Below are positions 1-7,867 of a stretch of 46,379 nt of DNA, piece after piece. Position 1 is the stretch's first letter. Each line of letters begins with the position of its first letter. The stretch is taken from NCBI RefSeq assembly GCF_003605735.1, contig NZ_QXTJ01000034.1, positions 59,200-105,578 on the forward strand, given 5' to 3'. The translations under genes were made by a program, and so were the position numbers. The notes under the pieces were generated by a model, which had not been told where the DNA came from, did no database searches, and saw only the letters and a program-made list of their open reading frames with translations. The DNA is from Pseudomonas sp. LS-2 (lineage in GTDB: Bacteria > Pseudomonadota > Gammaproteobacteria > Pseudomonadales > Pseudomonadaceae).

Positions 1-212
1 TTCATTCCAATGTGCTGGTGGACCGACTGGGCAATACGCCTGAACTGGCAGGGCAGGATGCGCTGGCGTCATTGGCCCATCGCATACACGAGCAGGTCGT
101 GACCCTGACCAGCATTGATCTTTATTACTGCATGGGCTGGGTGGCCGCCGCGCTGATCCTGCCGATTGCGCTGATGCCGAGCCGTGTGTATCCACCCCGC
201 GCCGCAGCCTGA
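1..212 (+). CDS. MFS drug exporter, DHA2 (EmrB/QacA) type, C-terminal end only
   Basis: Only the last ~70 codons are in the window; the reading frame enters from the left edge and stops at 210-212. The visible part has a hydrophilic stretch followed by one hydrophobic segment (around MGWVAAALILPIALMP) and a short basic tail. This resembles the final transmembrane helix of 14-helix DHA2 exporters. The assignment rests mainly on the neighbours: an EmrA-type adaptor starts 57 bases downstream and an outer-membrane channel follows it, which is the usual order of EmrB-EmrA-TolC-like pumps. The substrate cannot be told from this fragment. Confidence 0.75.
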   Translation, partial: HSNVLVDRLGNTPELAGQDALASLAHRIHEQVVTLTSIDLYYCMGWVAAALILPIALMPSRVYPPRAAA

Positions 213-269
213 CGTTGCCCCGGCCTGCCTGCACAAGGCCCATATTCGAGAACACTTGAGAACATCCAG

Positions 270-1322
270 ATGAGCATGACTTCGAAACAAACCCTGGCCG
301 TGTGTGGCGCCGTGATCGCGGTGGCGGCTGTCGCTATCTACGGTTTTACCGGGACGGGCGCGGTGCAGAGCACCAACGACGCGTACATCGCTGCGGACTA
401 TTCCAACGTCGCGCCGAAGGTGGCGGGCTTCATCAGCCAGGTGCTGGTGGAGGACAACCAGCAGGTCAAGGCCGGCCAGTTGCTGGCGGTGATCGACGAC
501 CGCGATTACCAGACCGCGCTTGCCACCTCCGAAGCCGAAGTGCTGACTGCCAACGCGCAGCTCGAACAGGCCAATGCTGTGCTGCAACGGCAGGCGTCGG
601 TGATCTCGCAGGCCGAAGCGGCATTGGCCGCGAGCAAGGCCGAGGTGACCTTCGCCCAACAAGAGCAGGCCCGTTATGACCATCTGGCCGGCATGGGCGC
701 AGGCACGGTGCAAAACGCGCAACAGGCGCGTAATCGTATCGACACGGCCCGCGCCCGCCAGAACAGCGCAACCGCGTCGCTGGCCGCCGATCGCAAGCAG
801 GTGGATATTCTCACCGCGCAACAACACGCCGCCGAAGCCGGAGTGAAGCGCGCCGAGTCCGCTCATGACCAGGCGCGCTTGCAGTTGTCCTACACGCGGA
901 TTATCGCGCCGGTGGACGGCATGGTCGGCGAGCGCGCGGTGCGCATCGGCAACTACGTGACGCCCGGTGCCCGATTGCTGTCGGTGGTGCCGCTGAATCA
1001 GGTTTACGTGGTCGGCAATTTTCAGGAAACCCAGCTCACCCATGTGACGCCCGGCCAGACCGTTCAGGTGCGGGTCGACACCTTTGCGGGGGAAACCCTC
1101 ACAGGTCGCGTGCAAAGCATTGCCCCGGCGACCGGTGTGACCTTCGCGGCGATCAAGCCCGACAACGCCACCGGCAACTTCACCAAAGTCGTGCAGCGTC
1201 TGCCGGTCAAGATCGTTCTCGATTCGCACCAGCCCTTGTTGGATCGGCTGCGGGTAGGGATGTCGGTGGATGCGAGCATCGATACCCGGTCCGGTGGCGT
1301 GGAACAGGTCAGCGCTCGATGA
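270..1322 (+). CDS. HlyD/EmrA-family periplasmic adaptor of a tripartite efflux pump
   Basis: 350 aa. A short cytoplasmic N-terminus is followed by one transmembrane anchor (about residues 9-28). A lipoyl/barrel-sandwich half domain follows (VAPKVAGFISQVLVEDNQQV, about 48-67), then a long Ala/Gln-rich alpha-helical hairpin (about 85-200), the second lipoyl half (about IIAPVDGMVGERAVRIGNYV) and a beta-barrel. This is the standard EmrA architecture, and the protein should bridge the inner-membrane MFS pump to the outer-membrane channel. Its last codon overlaps the next gene by four bases (ATGA, 1319-1322), so the two are probably translationally coupled. The ATG at 270 gives the usual short N-terminus before the anchor. 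Confidence 0.9.
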   Translation: MSMTSKQTLAVCGAVIAVAAVAIYGFTGTGAVQSTNDAYIAADYSNVAPKVAGFISQVLVEDNQQVKAGQLLAVIDDRDYQTALATSEAEVLTANAQLEQANAVLQRQASVISQAEAALAASKAEVTFAQQEQARYDHLAGMGAGTVQNAQQARNRIDTARARQNSATASLAADRKQVDILTAQQHAAEAGVKRAESAHDQARLQLSYTRIIAPVDGMVGERAVRIGNYVTPGARLLSVVPLNQVYVVGNFQETQLTHVTPGQTVQVRVDTFAGETLTGRVQSIAPATGVTFAAIKPDNATGNFTKVVQRLPVKIVLDSHQPLLDRLRVGMSVDASIDTRSGGVEQVSAR

Positions 1323-2761
1323 ACCCTCACGTGTCCATTTCTTGCGCCACTCAGCGACTGTTCGGGCTTGCCGGTCTGGCGCTGGCCTTGTCGGCGTGTC
1401 AGGTCGGTCATGATTTCCACTCGCCGTCATCCACGACGCAGGTGGAGTGGTTGCCGACTCAAGGCGAGCAGGCACCGAGCCGTCCGCAGGCCACACCGAT
1501 CAACGCACGTTGGTGGGAAGTGTTCAACGATCCGCTGCTCGCGTCGCTGGTTGACCGGGCGACGGCCACCAACCTGGACGTGAAGATCGCCGCTAATCGA
1601 CTCGAACAAAGCCGTGCCGCACGCCAGGTCGTGGCGGGGGATCAGTTGCCCGGCGTGTCCGCAGGCATGGGTTATCAGCGCGCCCGCAATAGCAGCGACG
1701 GCCTGAACGACCCGTCCGGCAACGATGGCAAGTCCGCCTTCAACCTGTGGGACGGCGGTGTGGACGCTTCCTGGGAAGTCGACCTCTGCGGCCGGGTCAA
1801 GCGCGAGGTGGAAGCGGCGGATGCCAACGTCGCCGTCTCGGACAATGACCGGCGCGGCGTGTTGCTTGCGATACAGGCGCAGACCGCGCATGACTATCTG
1901 CAACTGCGTGGCGTGCAGGAGACCCTGGCCGTGACCCGCGATAACCTCGCCGTGTCGCGCAACAGCCTGGAGCTGTCGAATGTGCGGCTGGCCAGCGGCG
2001 TCGCAACCCATCTGGATGTGGCGCAAGCGTCGGCCCAAGTGGCGACGGTAGAGGCACGCATTCCGTCGCTGGAGCAGCGTCAGGCGCAACTGATCAACGC
2101 CTTGAGCCTGCTGCTGGCGCAGACGCCTCGCAGCCTGCAGGCCGAGCTGCTCAAAGACACCCGCCGAGCGCCGCTGCCCGCCGCGATTCCCGTGGGTATG
2201 CCGCCGGAGCTGGCGCAACGGCGGCCGGACATTCGCCAGGCCGAGGCGCGCATGCACGTGGCTGCGGCCAGCGTCGGGGTGGCGGAGGGCGATTTCTATC
2301 CGCGCATCGTGCTGTCGGGCAATGTCGGCTTCCAGTCCCTGCAACTGGCGGATCTCGGCAGTTGGGGCTCTCGCCAGTTCGGCATCGGTCCGCAGTTGAG
2401 CGTGCCGATCTTCGAAGGCGGTCGTCTGCGCGGCATGTTGCATCTGCGTGAGGCGCAGGAGCAGGAAGCCGCCTTGAACTACCAGGAAACCGTATTGCGC
2501 GCCTGGCAGGAAATCGACGACAGCATGACCCTGTACAACGCCAGCCAGCTAGAGGCGCGCAAATTGCAGGACGCCGTAGCGCAGAACCAGATTGCCCTGA
2601 GCACTGCAAAAGAGCAGTACAAGGCCGGTGCGGTGGACTTCGTCAACGTGCTGACCGTGCAGCGCTCGTTGCTGAGCAGTCAGGAGCAGCTGGTCGACAG
2701 TTCGACCGCGCAGACCCTGGCATTGGTCGGGCTGTACAAATCCCTGGGTGGCGGGTGGTAA
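1319..2761 (+). CDS. Outer-membrane efflux lipoprotein, NodT/OprM family
   Basis: 480 aa. A hydrophobic signal segment ends in a lipobox-like LSAC with Cys27, so the mature protein is probably acylated. The rest shows the two repeated OEP domains of TolC/OprM-type channels. Family landmarks include RWWEVFNDPLLASLVDRA near residue 64, ASWEVDLCGRVKREVEAA near 149, and PELAQRRPDIRQAEARMHVA in the second half. It is the outer-membrane exit duct for the MFS/EmrA pump encoded just upstream and overlaps the adaptor gene by four bases. No T-rich terminator is visible after it. Confidence 0.92.
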   Translation: MNPHVSISCATQRLFGLAGLALALSACQVGHDFHSPSSTTQVEWLPTQGEQAPSRPQATPINARWWEVFNDPLLASLVDRATATNLDVKIAANRLEQSRAARQVVAGDQLPGVSAGMGYQRARNSSDGLNDPSGNDGKSAFNLWDGGVDASWEVDLCGRVKREVEAADANVAVSDNDRRGVLLAIQAQTAHDYLQLRGVQETLAVTRDNLAVSRNSLELSNVRLASGVATHLDVAQASAQVATVEARIPSLEQRQAQLINALSLLLAQTPRSLQAELLKDTRRAPLPAAIPVGMPPELAQRRPDIRQAEARMHVAAASVGVAEGDFYPRIVLSGNVGFQSLQLADLGSWGSRQFGIGPQLSVPIFEGGRLRGMLHLREAQEQEAALNYQETVLRAWQEIDDSMTLYNASQLEARKLQDAVAQNQIALSTAKEQYKAGAVDFVNVLTVQRSLLSSQEQLVDSSTAQTLALVGLYKSLGGGW

Positions 2762-2880
2762 GCCGAGCGTTTCCAGAATAGAAAGACCCGTGGCGAAATC
2801 AGGCATTTTCATTGCGGGCTTCTGAGCAGACAATTGCCCGAACGTGTCCGGAGCGCCTGCTTCTGGACCGGCGTTTTCAA

Positions 2881-2911
2881 GAGCGACTTCTTGAAGAGCG
2901 ACTTCTTCAAG
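2881..2911 (+). repeat. 15-base tandem repeat forming a hairpin in the leader of the CoA-transferase gene
   Basis: GAGCGACTTCTTGAA (2881-2895) is followed directly by GAGCGACTTCTTCAA (2896-2910), a single-base difference. The same bases form a hairpin with 8-base arms CTTGAAGA (2890-2897) and TCTTCAAG (2904-2911) around GCGACT. It lies about 33 bases before the likely ATG at 2944 and has no T-run, so it is not a standard terminator. It could be a leader element or a chance duplication. Confidence 0.5.
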
Positions 2912-2943
2912 ACGAATTCATCAAGAACAACAAAGGGCACGTC

Positions 2944-4134
2944 ATGCAAAAGCCTTTACAGGGCGTCCGGGTCATCGAACTCGGTCAACTGATCGCCGGC
3001 CCGTTCGCGGCGAAAATCCTCGGCGAGTTCGGCGCCGACGTCATCAAGATCGAACCGCCAGGCACCGGCGATCCGCTGCGCAAATGGCGTCTGTTGCACG
3101 AGGGCACGTCGGTGTGGTGGGCGGTTTCCTCGCGCAACAAACGTTCGGTGACCCTCGATCTGCGTGAGCCGGAAGGGCAGGACGTGGTGCGCAGACTGAT
3201 TGCCGAAGCCGACGTGCTGGTGGAAAACTTTCGTCCCGGCACCCTCGAAGGCTGGGGCCTGGGTTGGGAGGCGTTGCACGCGCTCAATCCGAAACTGGTG
3301 ATGCTGCGGGTGTCGGGTTACGGCCAGACCGGGCCATACCGGGACCGTCCGGGCTTTGGTGTGGTGGGCGAGGCCATGGGCGGCCTGCGTCACCTGTCCG
3401 GCGAGCCCGAGCGTACGCCGGTGCGGGTCGGGGTTTCCATCGGCGATTCACTGTCGGCGCTGCACGGCGTCATCGGCGTGTTGCTGGCGCTGCGTCATCG
3501 CGACCAGAACGGCGGCGAAGGGCAGCAGATCGACGTCGCGCTGTATGAATCGGTGTTCAACATGATGGAAAGCCTGATCCCTGAATATTCGGTCTTCGGC
3601 GCGGTGCGCCAACCTGCCGGCAGCAGCCTGCCGGGGATCGCGCCGTCCAACGCCTACCGCTGTCGCGACGGCCGTTACGCCCTGATCGCGGGCAATGGCG
3701 ACAGCATCTATCAGCGTCTGATGGCGTTGATCGAACGGCCCGATCTGGCGGCCGATCCCGCGCTGGCGCACAACGACGGACGGGTCAAGCAGGTCGAGCT
3801 GATCGACGCGGCGATCTCCGCCTGGGCGGCCAGTCATGACCTGGACGAGGTGTTGAGCCAACTCACCGCCGCACGGATTCCGGCGGGCAAGATCTACGAC
3901 GCCGCCGACATCGCCAGCGACCCTCATTACAAGGCGCGGGAGATGCTGCTCGAGAGCCAGCTCGATGACGGCACGCCGGTCACCCTGCCAGGCATCGTGC
4001 CGAAACTGGGCAGCACGCCGGGTGGGGTCAGTCGCCCGGCACCGACACTGGGCCAGCACACCGACGAAGTGCTGGAAGAGTTGGGCATCGACGCCGGGCA
4101 ACGGGCCCAATGGCGCGCTCGCGGACTGATCTGA
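2944..4134 (+). CDS. CaiB/BaiF (class III) CoA-transferase
   Basis: 396 aa, the usual family length. The protein starts with the family hallmark GVRVIELGQLIAGPFAAKIL, has FGADVIKIEPPGTGDPLRKW near residue 30, and the NKRSVTLDL and ENFRPGTLEGWG motifs. The catalytic aspartate of the family should lie in the G-D segment after VRVGVSIGDSLSALHG. These enzymes move CoA between organic acids through an aspartyl-CoA thioester. I chose ATG 2944 because homologous sequence begins there and AAAGG lies upstream. An in-frame start 132 bases earlier would add a charged ERLL-repeat N-terminus encoded by the tandem repeat and unlike the family. It is followed by a VOC protein and a LysR regulator on the same strand. 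The acid substrate cannot be deduced. Confidence 0.92.
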   Translation: MQKPLQGVRVIELGQLIAGPFAAKILGEFGADVIKIEPPGTGDPLRKWRLLHEGTSVWWAVSSRNKRSVTLDLREPEGQDVVRRLIAEADVLVENFRPGTLEGWGLGWEALHALNPKLVMLRVSGYGQTGPYRDRPGFGVVGEAMGGLRHLSGEPERTPVRVGVSIGDSLSALHGVIGVLLALRHRDQNGGEGQQIDVALYESVFNMMESLIPEYSVFGAVRQPAGSSLPGIAPSNAYRCRDGRYALIAGNGDSIYQRLMALIERPDLAADPALAHNDGRVKQVELIDAAISAWAASHDLDEVLSQLTAARIPAGKIYDAADIASDPHYKAREMLLESQLDDGTPVTLPGIVPKLGSTPGGVSRPAPTLGQHTDEVLEELGIDAGQRAQWRARGLI

Positions 4135-4183
4135 ACGAGACCTTGAAGTAGACCTTGAACTAGACCATGAGAGAGGCAAGCCC

Positions 4184-4561
4184 ATGATCGATCACCTCGA
4201 CCATCTGGTCCTGACCGCTGTCGACGCCGACGCCACGGTGGATTTCTACACCCGGGTGCTGGGCATGCAGCTGGAAACCTTCGGCGCCGGACGCATGGCG
4301 TTCCGGTTCGGCAATCAGAAAATCAACCTGCATGTGCGCGGCAAGGAATTCGAACCCAAGGCCCACGTGCCGGTGCCCGGCGCGCTGGACCTGTGCTTCA
4401 TCGCCGCGATTCCACTGGAACAGGTCATCGCCCGTCTCAACGACGCACGATGGCCGATCATCGAAGGCCCGATCATGCGCACCGGTGCCACGGGACCGAT
4501 CCGCTCGGTGTATGTGCGTGATCCCGACCTCAACCTGATCGAGATTTCCGAGTTGGCCTGA
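4184..4561 (+). CDS. VOC-family (glyoxalase/dioxygenase-fold) protein
   Basis: 125 aa, a single VOC module. Landmarks are the N-terminal LDHLVLTAVDADATVDFYTR, RMAFRFGNQKINLHV in the middle, and IRSVYVRDPDLNLIEISE at the C-terminus. The histidine of LDHLVL, the histidine of KINLHV and the glutamate of LIEIS are at the usual metal-ligand positions of the fold. It is 49 bases downstream of the CoA-transferase and likely co-transcribed. Members of this subgroup are annotated only generically; lyase, epimerase or dioxygenase chemistry are all possible. The pairing with a CoA-transferase suggests action on a small organic acid or its CoA ester, which is inference. Confidence 0.85.
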   Translation: MIDHLDHLVLTAVDADATVDFYTRVLGMQLETFGAGRMAFRFGNQKINLHVRGKEFEPKAHVPVPGALDLCFIAAIPLEQVIARLNDARWPIIEGPIMRTGATGPIRSVYVRDPDLNLIEISELA

Positions 4562-4646
4562 GTGGGGCGGGTGCGCAGGCGGCAGGTGTTCTCAATGTCG
4601 GCCGTTTCCCGCATCATCGGCATCCTCTGCCACCGGATGCCGCCCC

Positions 4647-5573
4647 ATGCCCATGCCCGACATGAATCTGTTGATCGCCCTCGATGCCTTGCTCGAAGAA
4701 GGCAGTGTGGTCGGCGCGGCCAGGCGCATGCATTTGAGTCCGGCGGCAATGAGCCGAACGTTGACGCGGGTGCGTGAAGCATTGGGCGACCCGGTGCTGG
4801 TACGGGCCGGACGCGGTCTGGTGCCGACGCCTCGGGCCCTGGCGTTGCAGGCACAGGTGCGCAGTCTGGTGGAGCAGGCCAACGAGGTGTTTCAGGCGCG
4901 GGATGAGGTGGACATGAGCACCCTGGAGCACTGTTTCAAAGTGCGTTCCAATGACGTGTTCTTTGGCGCCTTTGGTGGAAGACTGGTCGACGCGTTACGC
5001 ATTCACGCACCCCGCAGCACCTTGCGGTTCGGCCCGGAAGGCGAGGGCGATGACGATGCCCTGCGCGAGGGGCGGATCGATCTGCACGTGACCTCACGGC
5101 GCAATTTCGGCCCGGAGATGAAGGTCCAGCTGCTGTTCCGTACCCGCTTCGTTGCGCTGGCGCGTGAAGATCATCCAATCTTCGATGCGCCGATCACACC
5201 CGAGACGTTCGTTCGTTACGATCATGTCAGCGTGTCGCGGCGCGGCCGTCCCCATGGCCCCATCGATACCGCACTGGAGTCGCTCGGCCTGGCTCGCCGG
5301 GTTGCACTGACCACCCCCAACTTCCATTCGGCGATTTTCTCCACCGCCAGTTCCAATCTGATCGTGTCGATGCCGGAAACCGTGCTCTGGGGCATGCGCG
5401 AGCTGGGGCTGCGCATGCGCCCCTTCGTGATCCCGCTGGAGTTCGAGTCGGTTCAGGTGATGCAGGCCTGGCACCCGCGCTTCGACAAGGATCCGGCGCA
5501 CCGCTGGTTGCGGCAGACGGTCAAGCAGCTCTGCGCCACGGTCGACGAGCGCAACGCCGGGGTATGGCAGTAG
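4647..5573 (+). CDS. LysR-type transcriptional regulator
   Basis: 308 aa, the standard length. The N-terminal winged HTH begins at MNLLIALDALLEEGSVVGAA and contains AARRMHLSPAAMSRTLTRVR, followed by the GDPVLVRAGRGLVPTPRA wing typical of the NodD-like branch. A type 2 periplasmic-binding-fold effector domain fills residues ~95-300. ATG codons at 4647, 4653 and 4662 are all possible starts; none has a strong Shine-Dalgarno. Unlike most LysR genes it is not divergent from its neighbours but follows the CoA-transferase and VOC genes on the same strand after an 85-base gap. Whether it controls them is inference. Confidence 0.9.
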   Translation: MPMPDMNLLIALDALLEEGSVVGAARRMHLSPAAMSRTLTRVREALGDPVLVRAGRGLVPTPRALALQAQVRSLVEQANEVFQARDEVDMSTLEHCFKVRSNDVFFGAFGGRLVDALRIHAPRSTLRFGPEGEGDDDALREGRIDLHVTSRRNFGPEMKVQLLFRTRFVALAREDHPIFDAPITPETFVRYDHVSVSRRGRPHGPIDTALESLGLARRVALTTPNFHSAIFSTASSNLIVSMPETVLWGMRELGLRMRPFVIPLEFESVQVMQAWHPRFDKDPAHRWLRQTVKQLCATVDERNAGVWQ

Positions 5574-5608
5574 CGGTGAGCGTTGCAGTCAACGGCTGCG
5601 CACGGGTT

Positions 5609-7036
5609 TCAGCCAGCGACCGGTCGCCACGGCTTCAACCACAGCCCCAACCCCGCCAGCAACGCTGCGCCATAGGCACCGCTGAGGCCCAACTGCAGCC
5701 AGACATTGCTCAGCGGATGCAGCACGGTCGCCGCCAGCAGCATGACGATGGCGCCGAACGCCCACTGCTGACGCCAGGGCACTCGGTCCATCAGTTGCTG
5801 GCGACGCATCAGCAGCAAACCTGTCAGGACCGCCCCGCAGACCGCGGCCATGGCGATGCCGATCAAGCCGAAGAAGAACGGCAACACCGCAAGCAGCACG
5901 GCATTGAGCAGACTGCCCGCCAGTTCGCAGTTGAGGGGCAGACGCGTGTCGCCCGCGGCATAGGCGTAGCGCGCCAGCAACGCGTTCCAGGCGCCGAACA
6001 TCAGCGGCACGGCGAACCAGGCCAGCAGGCCGGGCAGCGGACTGTCGGCGGCCTGATCGGGCAGCAAAAGGCTGACCAGCGCCCCGGCCGCTCCGATCAG
6101 CCCGGCCACGGCAGGAACGGTCAGCAAGGTCGCGCTGCTCAGGCCCTTGTGCAGCCACGCCGCACGCTCCTGGTCCTGGGCGTTGCTCATCAACCCCAGC
6201 AACACTTGATTGAGACTCATCAGGGCAATCAGCGGCAGGCTGATCAATTTGCGCGCCAGATTGACCCACGTCACCGCGCCTTCCCCCAGCAATGACGCGA
6301 TCATGCGTTCCAGCAATGCCAAGCCCTGACTCGCCAGATTGCTGCTCAGCAGCGGCCCGATCCGCTTGAGCAATTCCCGACCCGCGCCGGGCGCCCGAGA
6401 CAGATGCCACGGTCGCCAGCCCGCTCTCACCCACGTCGGCAGCAGCACCGGCAACAAAACGCCAGGCATCGACAGGCTCCCCAACAGACAGCAAGCCGCC
6501 AATCCAGTGGGGGTCGCCTGTTGCCGCATCAGCGCCAGATACACCACCGGCGGCAGGTTGAACAGCAAGGAGCCCAATCCCGCCAGCACGAAACGCGACC
6601 GCGCCTGCAGTGGCACGCAGAGCAGGGCATGCAACAGCAAACCCGGCGCGGACCACGCCAGCCAGCGCAGCGAATCGGTCGCCAGGGCAAAACCGGACTC
6701 ATCCAGGCCAGGCCCGATCAGCCTCACCCACAGCGACGAACCGACGCTCAGCACCGCGCTCAACACCAGCCCGCAGAGCAACATTCGCGGCACCATCGCG
6801 CCCATCCAGTTGTGTTGGTCCTGTGCAGAGCGTTGCTGATAGAGGGGCAGGGCGGCCGCGCTGAGCAGGCCGGCGGCCAGCGCCATGCGCAGGGCTTCGG
6901 GCAAAAACAGTGAAACCAGAAACGCATCGCTGCGACCCCCTGCACCCCACGCCGACACCAGCAACCATTCGCGGGCAAACCCCGCTGCCAGGCCGGTGAG
7001 GGTCGCGAGGGTCAACCACAGGGTCGCGCCGAACAT
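5609..7036 (-). CDS. pslK: PslK-like MurJ/MviN-family polysaccharide flippase
   Basis: 475 aa, almost entirely hydrophobic, with about 12-14 transmembrane helices. The N-terminus TLTGLAAGFAREWLLVSAWG and the SDAFLVSLFLPEALRMALA segment are the MVF (MurJ/Wzx) family signature. This fold flips undecaprenyl-linked sugars across the inner membrane. Placed last in a psl-type operon, it corresponds to PslK of P. aeruginosa (about 470 aa), presumed to translocate the lipid-linked repeat unit, rather than to the housekeeping lipid II flippase MurJ. It starts nine bases after the acyltransferase stop and converges with the LysR gene across 35 bases. Confidence 0.85.
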   Translation of the reverse strand: MFGATLWLTLATLTGLAAGFAREWLLVSAWGAGGRSDAFLVSLFLPEALRMALAAGLLSAAALPLYQQRSAQDQHNWMGAMVPRMLLCGLVLSAVLSVGSSLWVRLIGPGLDESGFALATDSLRWLAWSAPGLLLHALLCVPLQARSRFVLAGLGSLLFNLPPVVYLALMRQQATPTGLAACCLLGSLSMPGVLLPVLLPTWVRAGWRPWHLSRAPGAGRELLKRIGPLLSSNLASQGLALLERMIASLLGEGAVTWVNLARKLISLPLIALMSLNQVLLGLMSNAQDQERAAWLHKGLSSATLLTVPAVAGLIGAAGALVSLLLPDQAADSPLPGLLAWFAVPLMFGAWNALLARYAYAAGDTRLPLNCELAGSLLNAVLLAVLPFFFGLIGIAMAAVCGAVLTGLLLMRRQQLMDRVPWRQQWAFGAIVMLLAATVLHPLSNVWLQLGLSGAYGAALLAGLGLWLKPWRPVAG

Positions 7037-7045
7037 GGCCGTGTC

Positions 7046-7867
7046 TCAGTGGAACAAAGTGAACAGGCCTTTGCCGCCCACTTTGTAATTGAGGCCACGG
7101 GCGCGCTCGCCTTTGATCTCGGCGTTGGGGCCGCTGACGATGGCATAGGGCGGGATCGGTTTGGACACCACGGAACCACCCCCCACCACCGCGCCTTCGC
7201 CGATGTCGGCACCGAACGAGAGCAATGCGCGACTGGCGATCCAGGCGTAGTCGCGGATGTATATCGGGCCCCCGACCGCCCAGAATTCCGGCGCCTTGAG
7301 GTCGTGGCCGCCGGCTATGATCAACACGTGAGAAGCAATGGTCACGTGGTCGCCGATGATCAGGCCGCCCCGGGCATCCAGTTGGCAATGCCAGCCCACG
7401 GTGCTGTCATCACCGATGCGCAAGCCGTCGACGCCGAGGACTTCGGTGTTGCGCCAGACTGACGAGCCCTTGCCGATCTTCGCCCCGCCCACGCGCAGCC
7501 AGAACAGGCGCAGCGTGTGGCTGGGGATCTTGCAGATGAGAATGTTGTAGGCCTGCTCCCAGGTGCGCAACATGCGGTCGCGCAGGGTCGGCCAGTTGAT
7601 CCCGTACAGCGGAATCAACGCACCGGGGGTTTCGTTGGCCAGCAGCCGGTAAAAGCGCCGGGCCAGTGGCGGCTCGATGCGCGGCTCGATGTTCAGGTAG
7701 CTGATGAAGCACAGCGTCTTGTCTTTCATCGGTGTCTCGAAACACACGTCGTTGGCCAGCATCCAGTCGTAGGTGCTTTCCAGTTCCTCGGTGCCGACAC
7801 CCATCTTGCGCGCGTATTCCGGCAGCGCCTGGCGCAGGTCGTGCGAGTGCATCATGCGATGCTTCAT
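7046..7867 (-). CDS. Left-handed beta-helix (hexapeptide-repeat) acyltransferase inside the psl operon
   Basis: 273 aa. The N-terminal ~110 residues are helical (LESTYDWMLANDVCFETPMK, RRFYRLLANETPGALIPLYG). The C-terminal half has hexapeptide-repeat turns (LRIGDDSTVG, LIIGDHVTIASHVLIIAGGH, IGEGAVVGGGSVV), the LbetaH fold of NodL/WcaF/CysE acetyltransferases; the histidine of IIAGGHDL is the likely catalytic base. The start at 7867 overlaps the pslJ stop (ATGA), giving translational coupling; a longer frame reading back into pslJ is unlikely. It probably adds acetyl groups to the exopolysaccharide or its lipid-linked precursor in the cytoplasm. I do not recall a gene at this position in the P. 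aeruginosa psl operon. Confidence 0.85.
   Translation of the reverse strand: MKHRMMHSHDLRQALPEYARKMGVGTEELESTYDWMLANDVCFETPMKDKTLCFISYLNIEPRIEPPLARRFYRLLANETPGALIPLYGINWPTLRDRMLRTWEQAYNILICKIPSHTLRLFWLRVGGAKIGKGSSVWRNTEVLGVDGLRIGDDSTVGWHCQLDARGGLIIGDHVTIASHVLIIAGGHDLKAPEFWAVGGPIYIRDYAWIASRALLSFGADIGEGAVVGGGSVVSKPIPPYAIVSGPNAEIKGERARGLNYKVGGKGLFTLFH

Noticed and set aside
69..1496. Long open frame on the minus strand opposite the adaptor gene
   Set aside because: A shadow of the high-GC adaptor gene; no domain, and arginine/histidine-rich composition typical of antisense frames.
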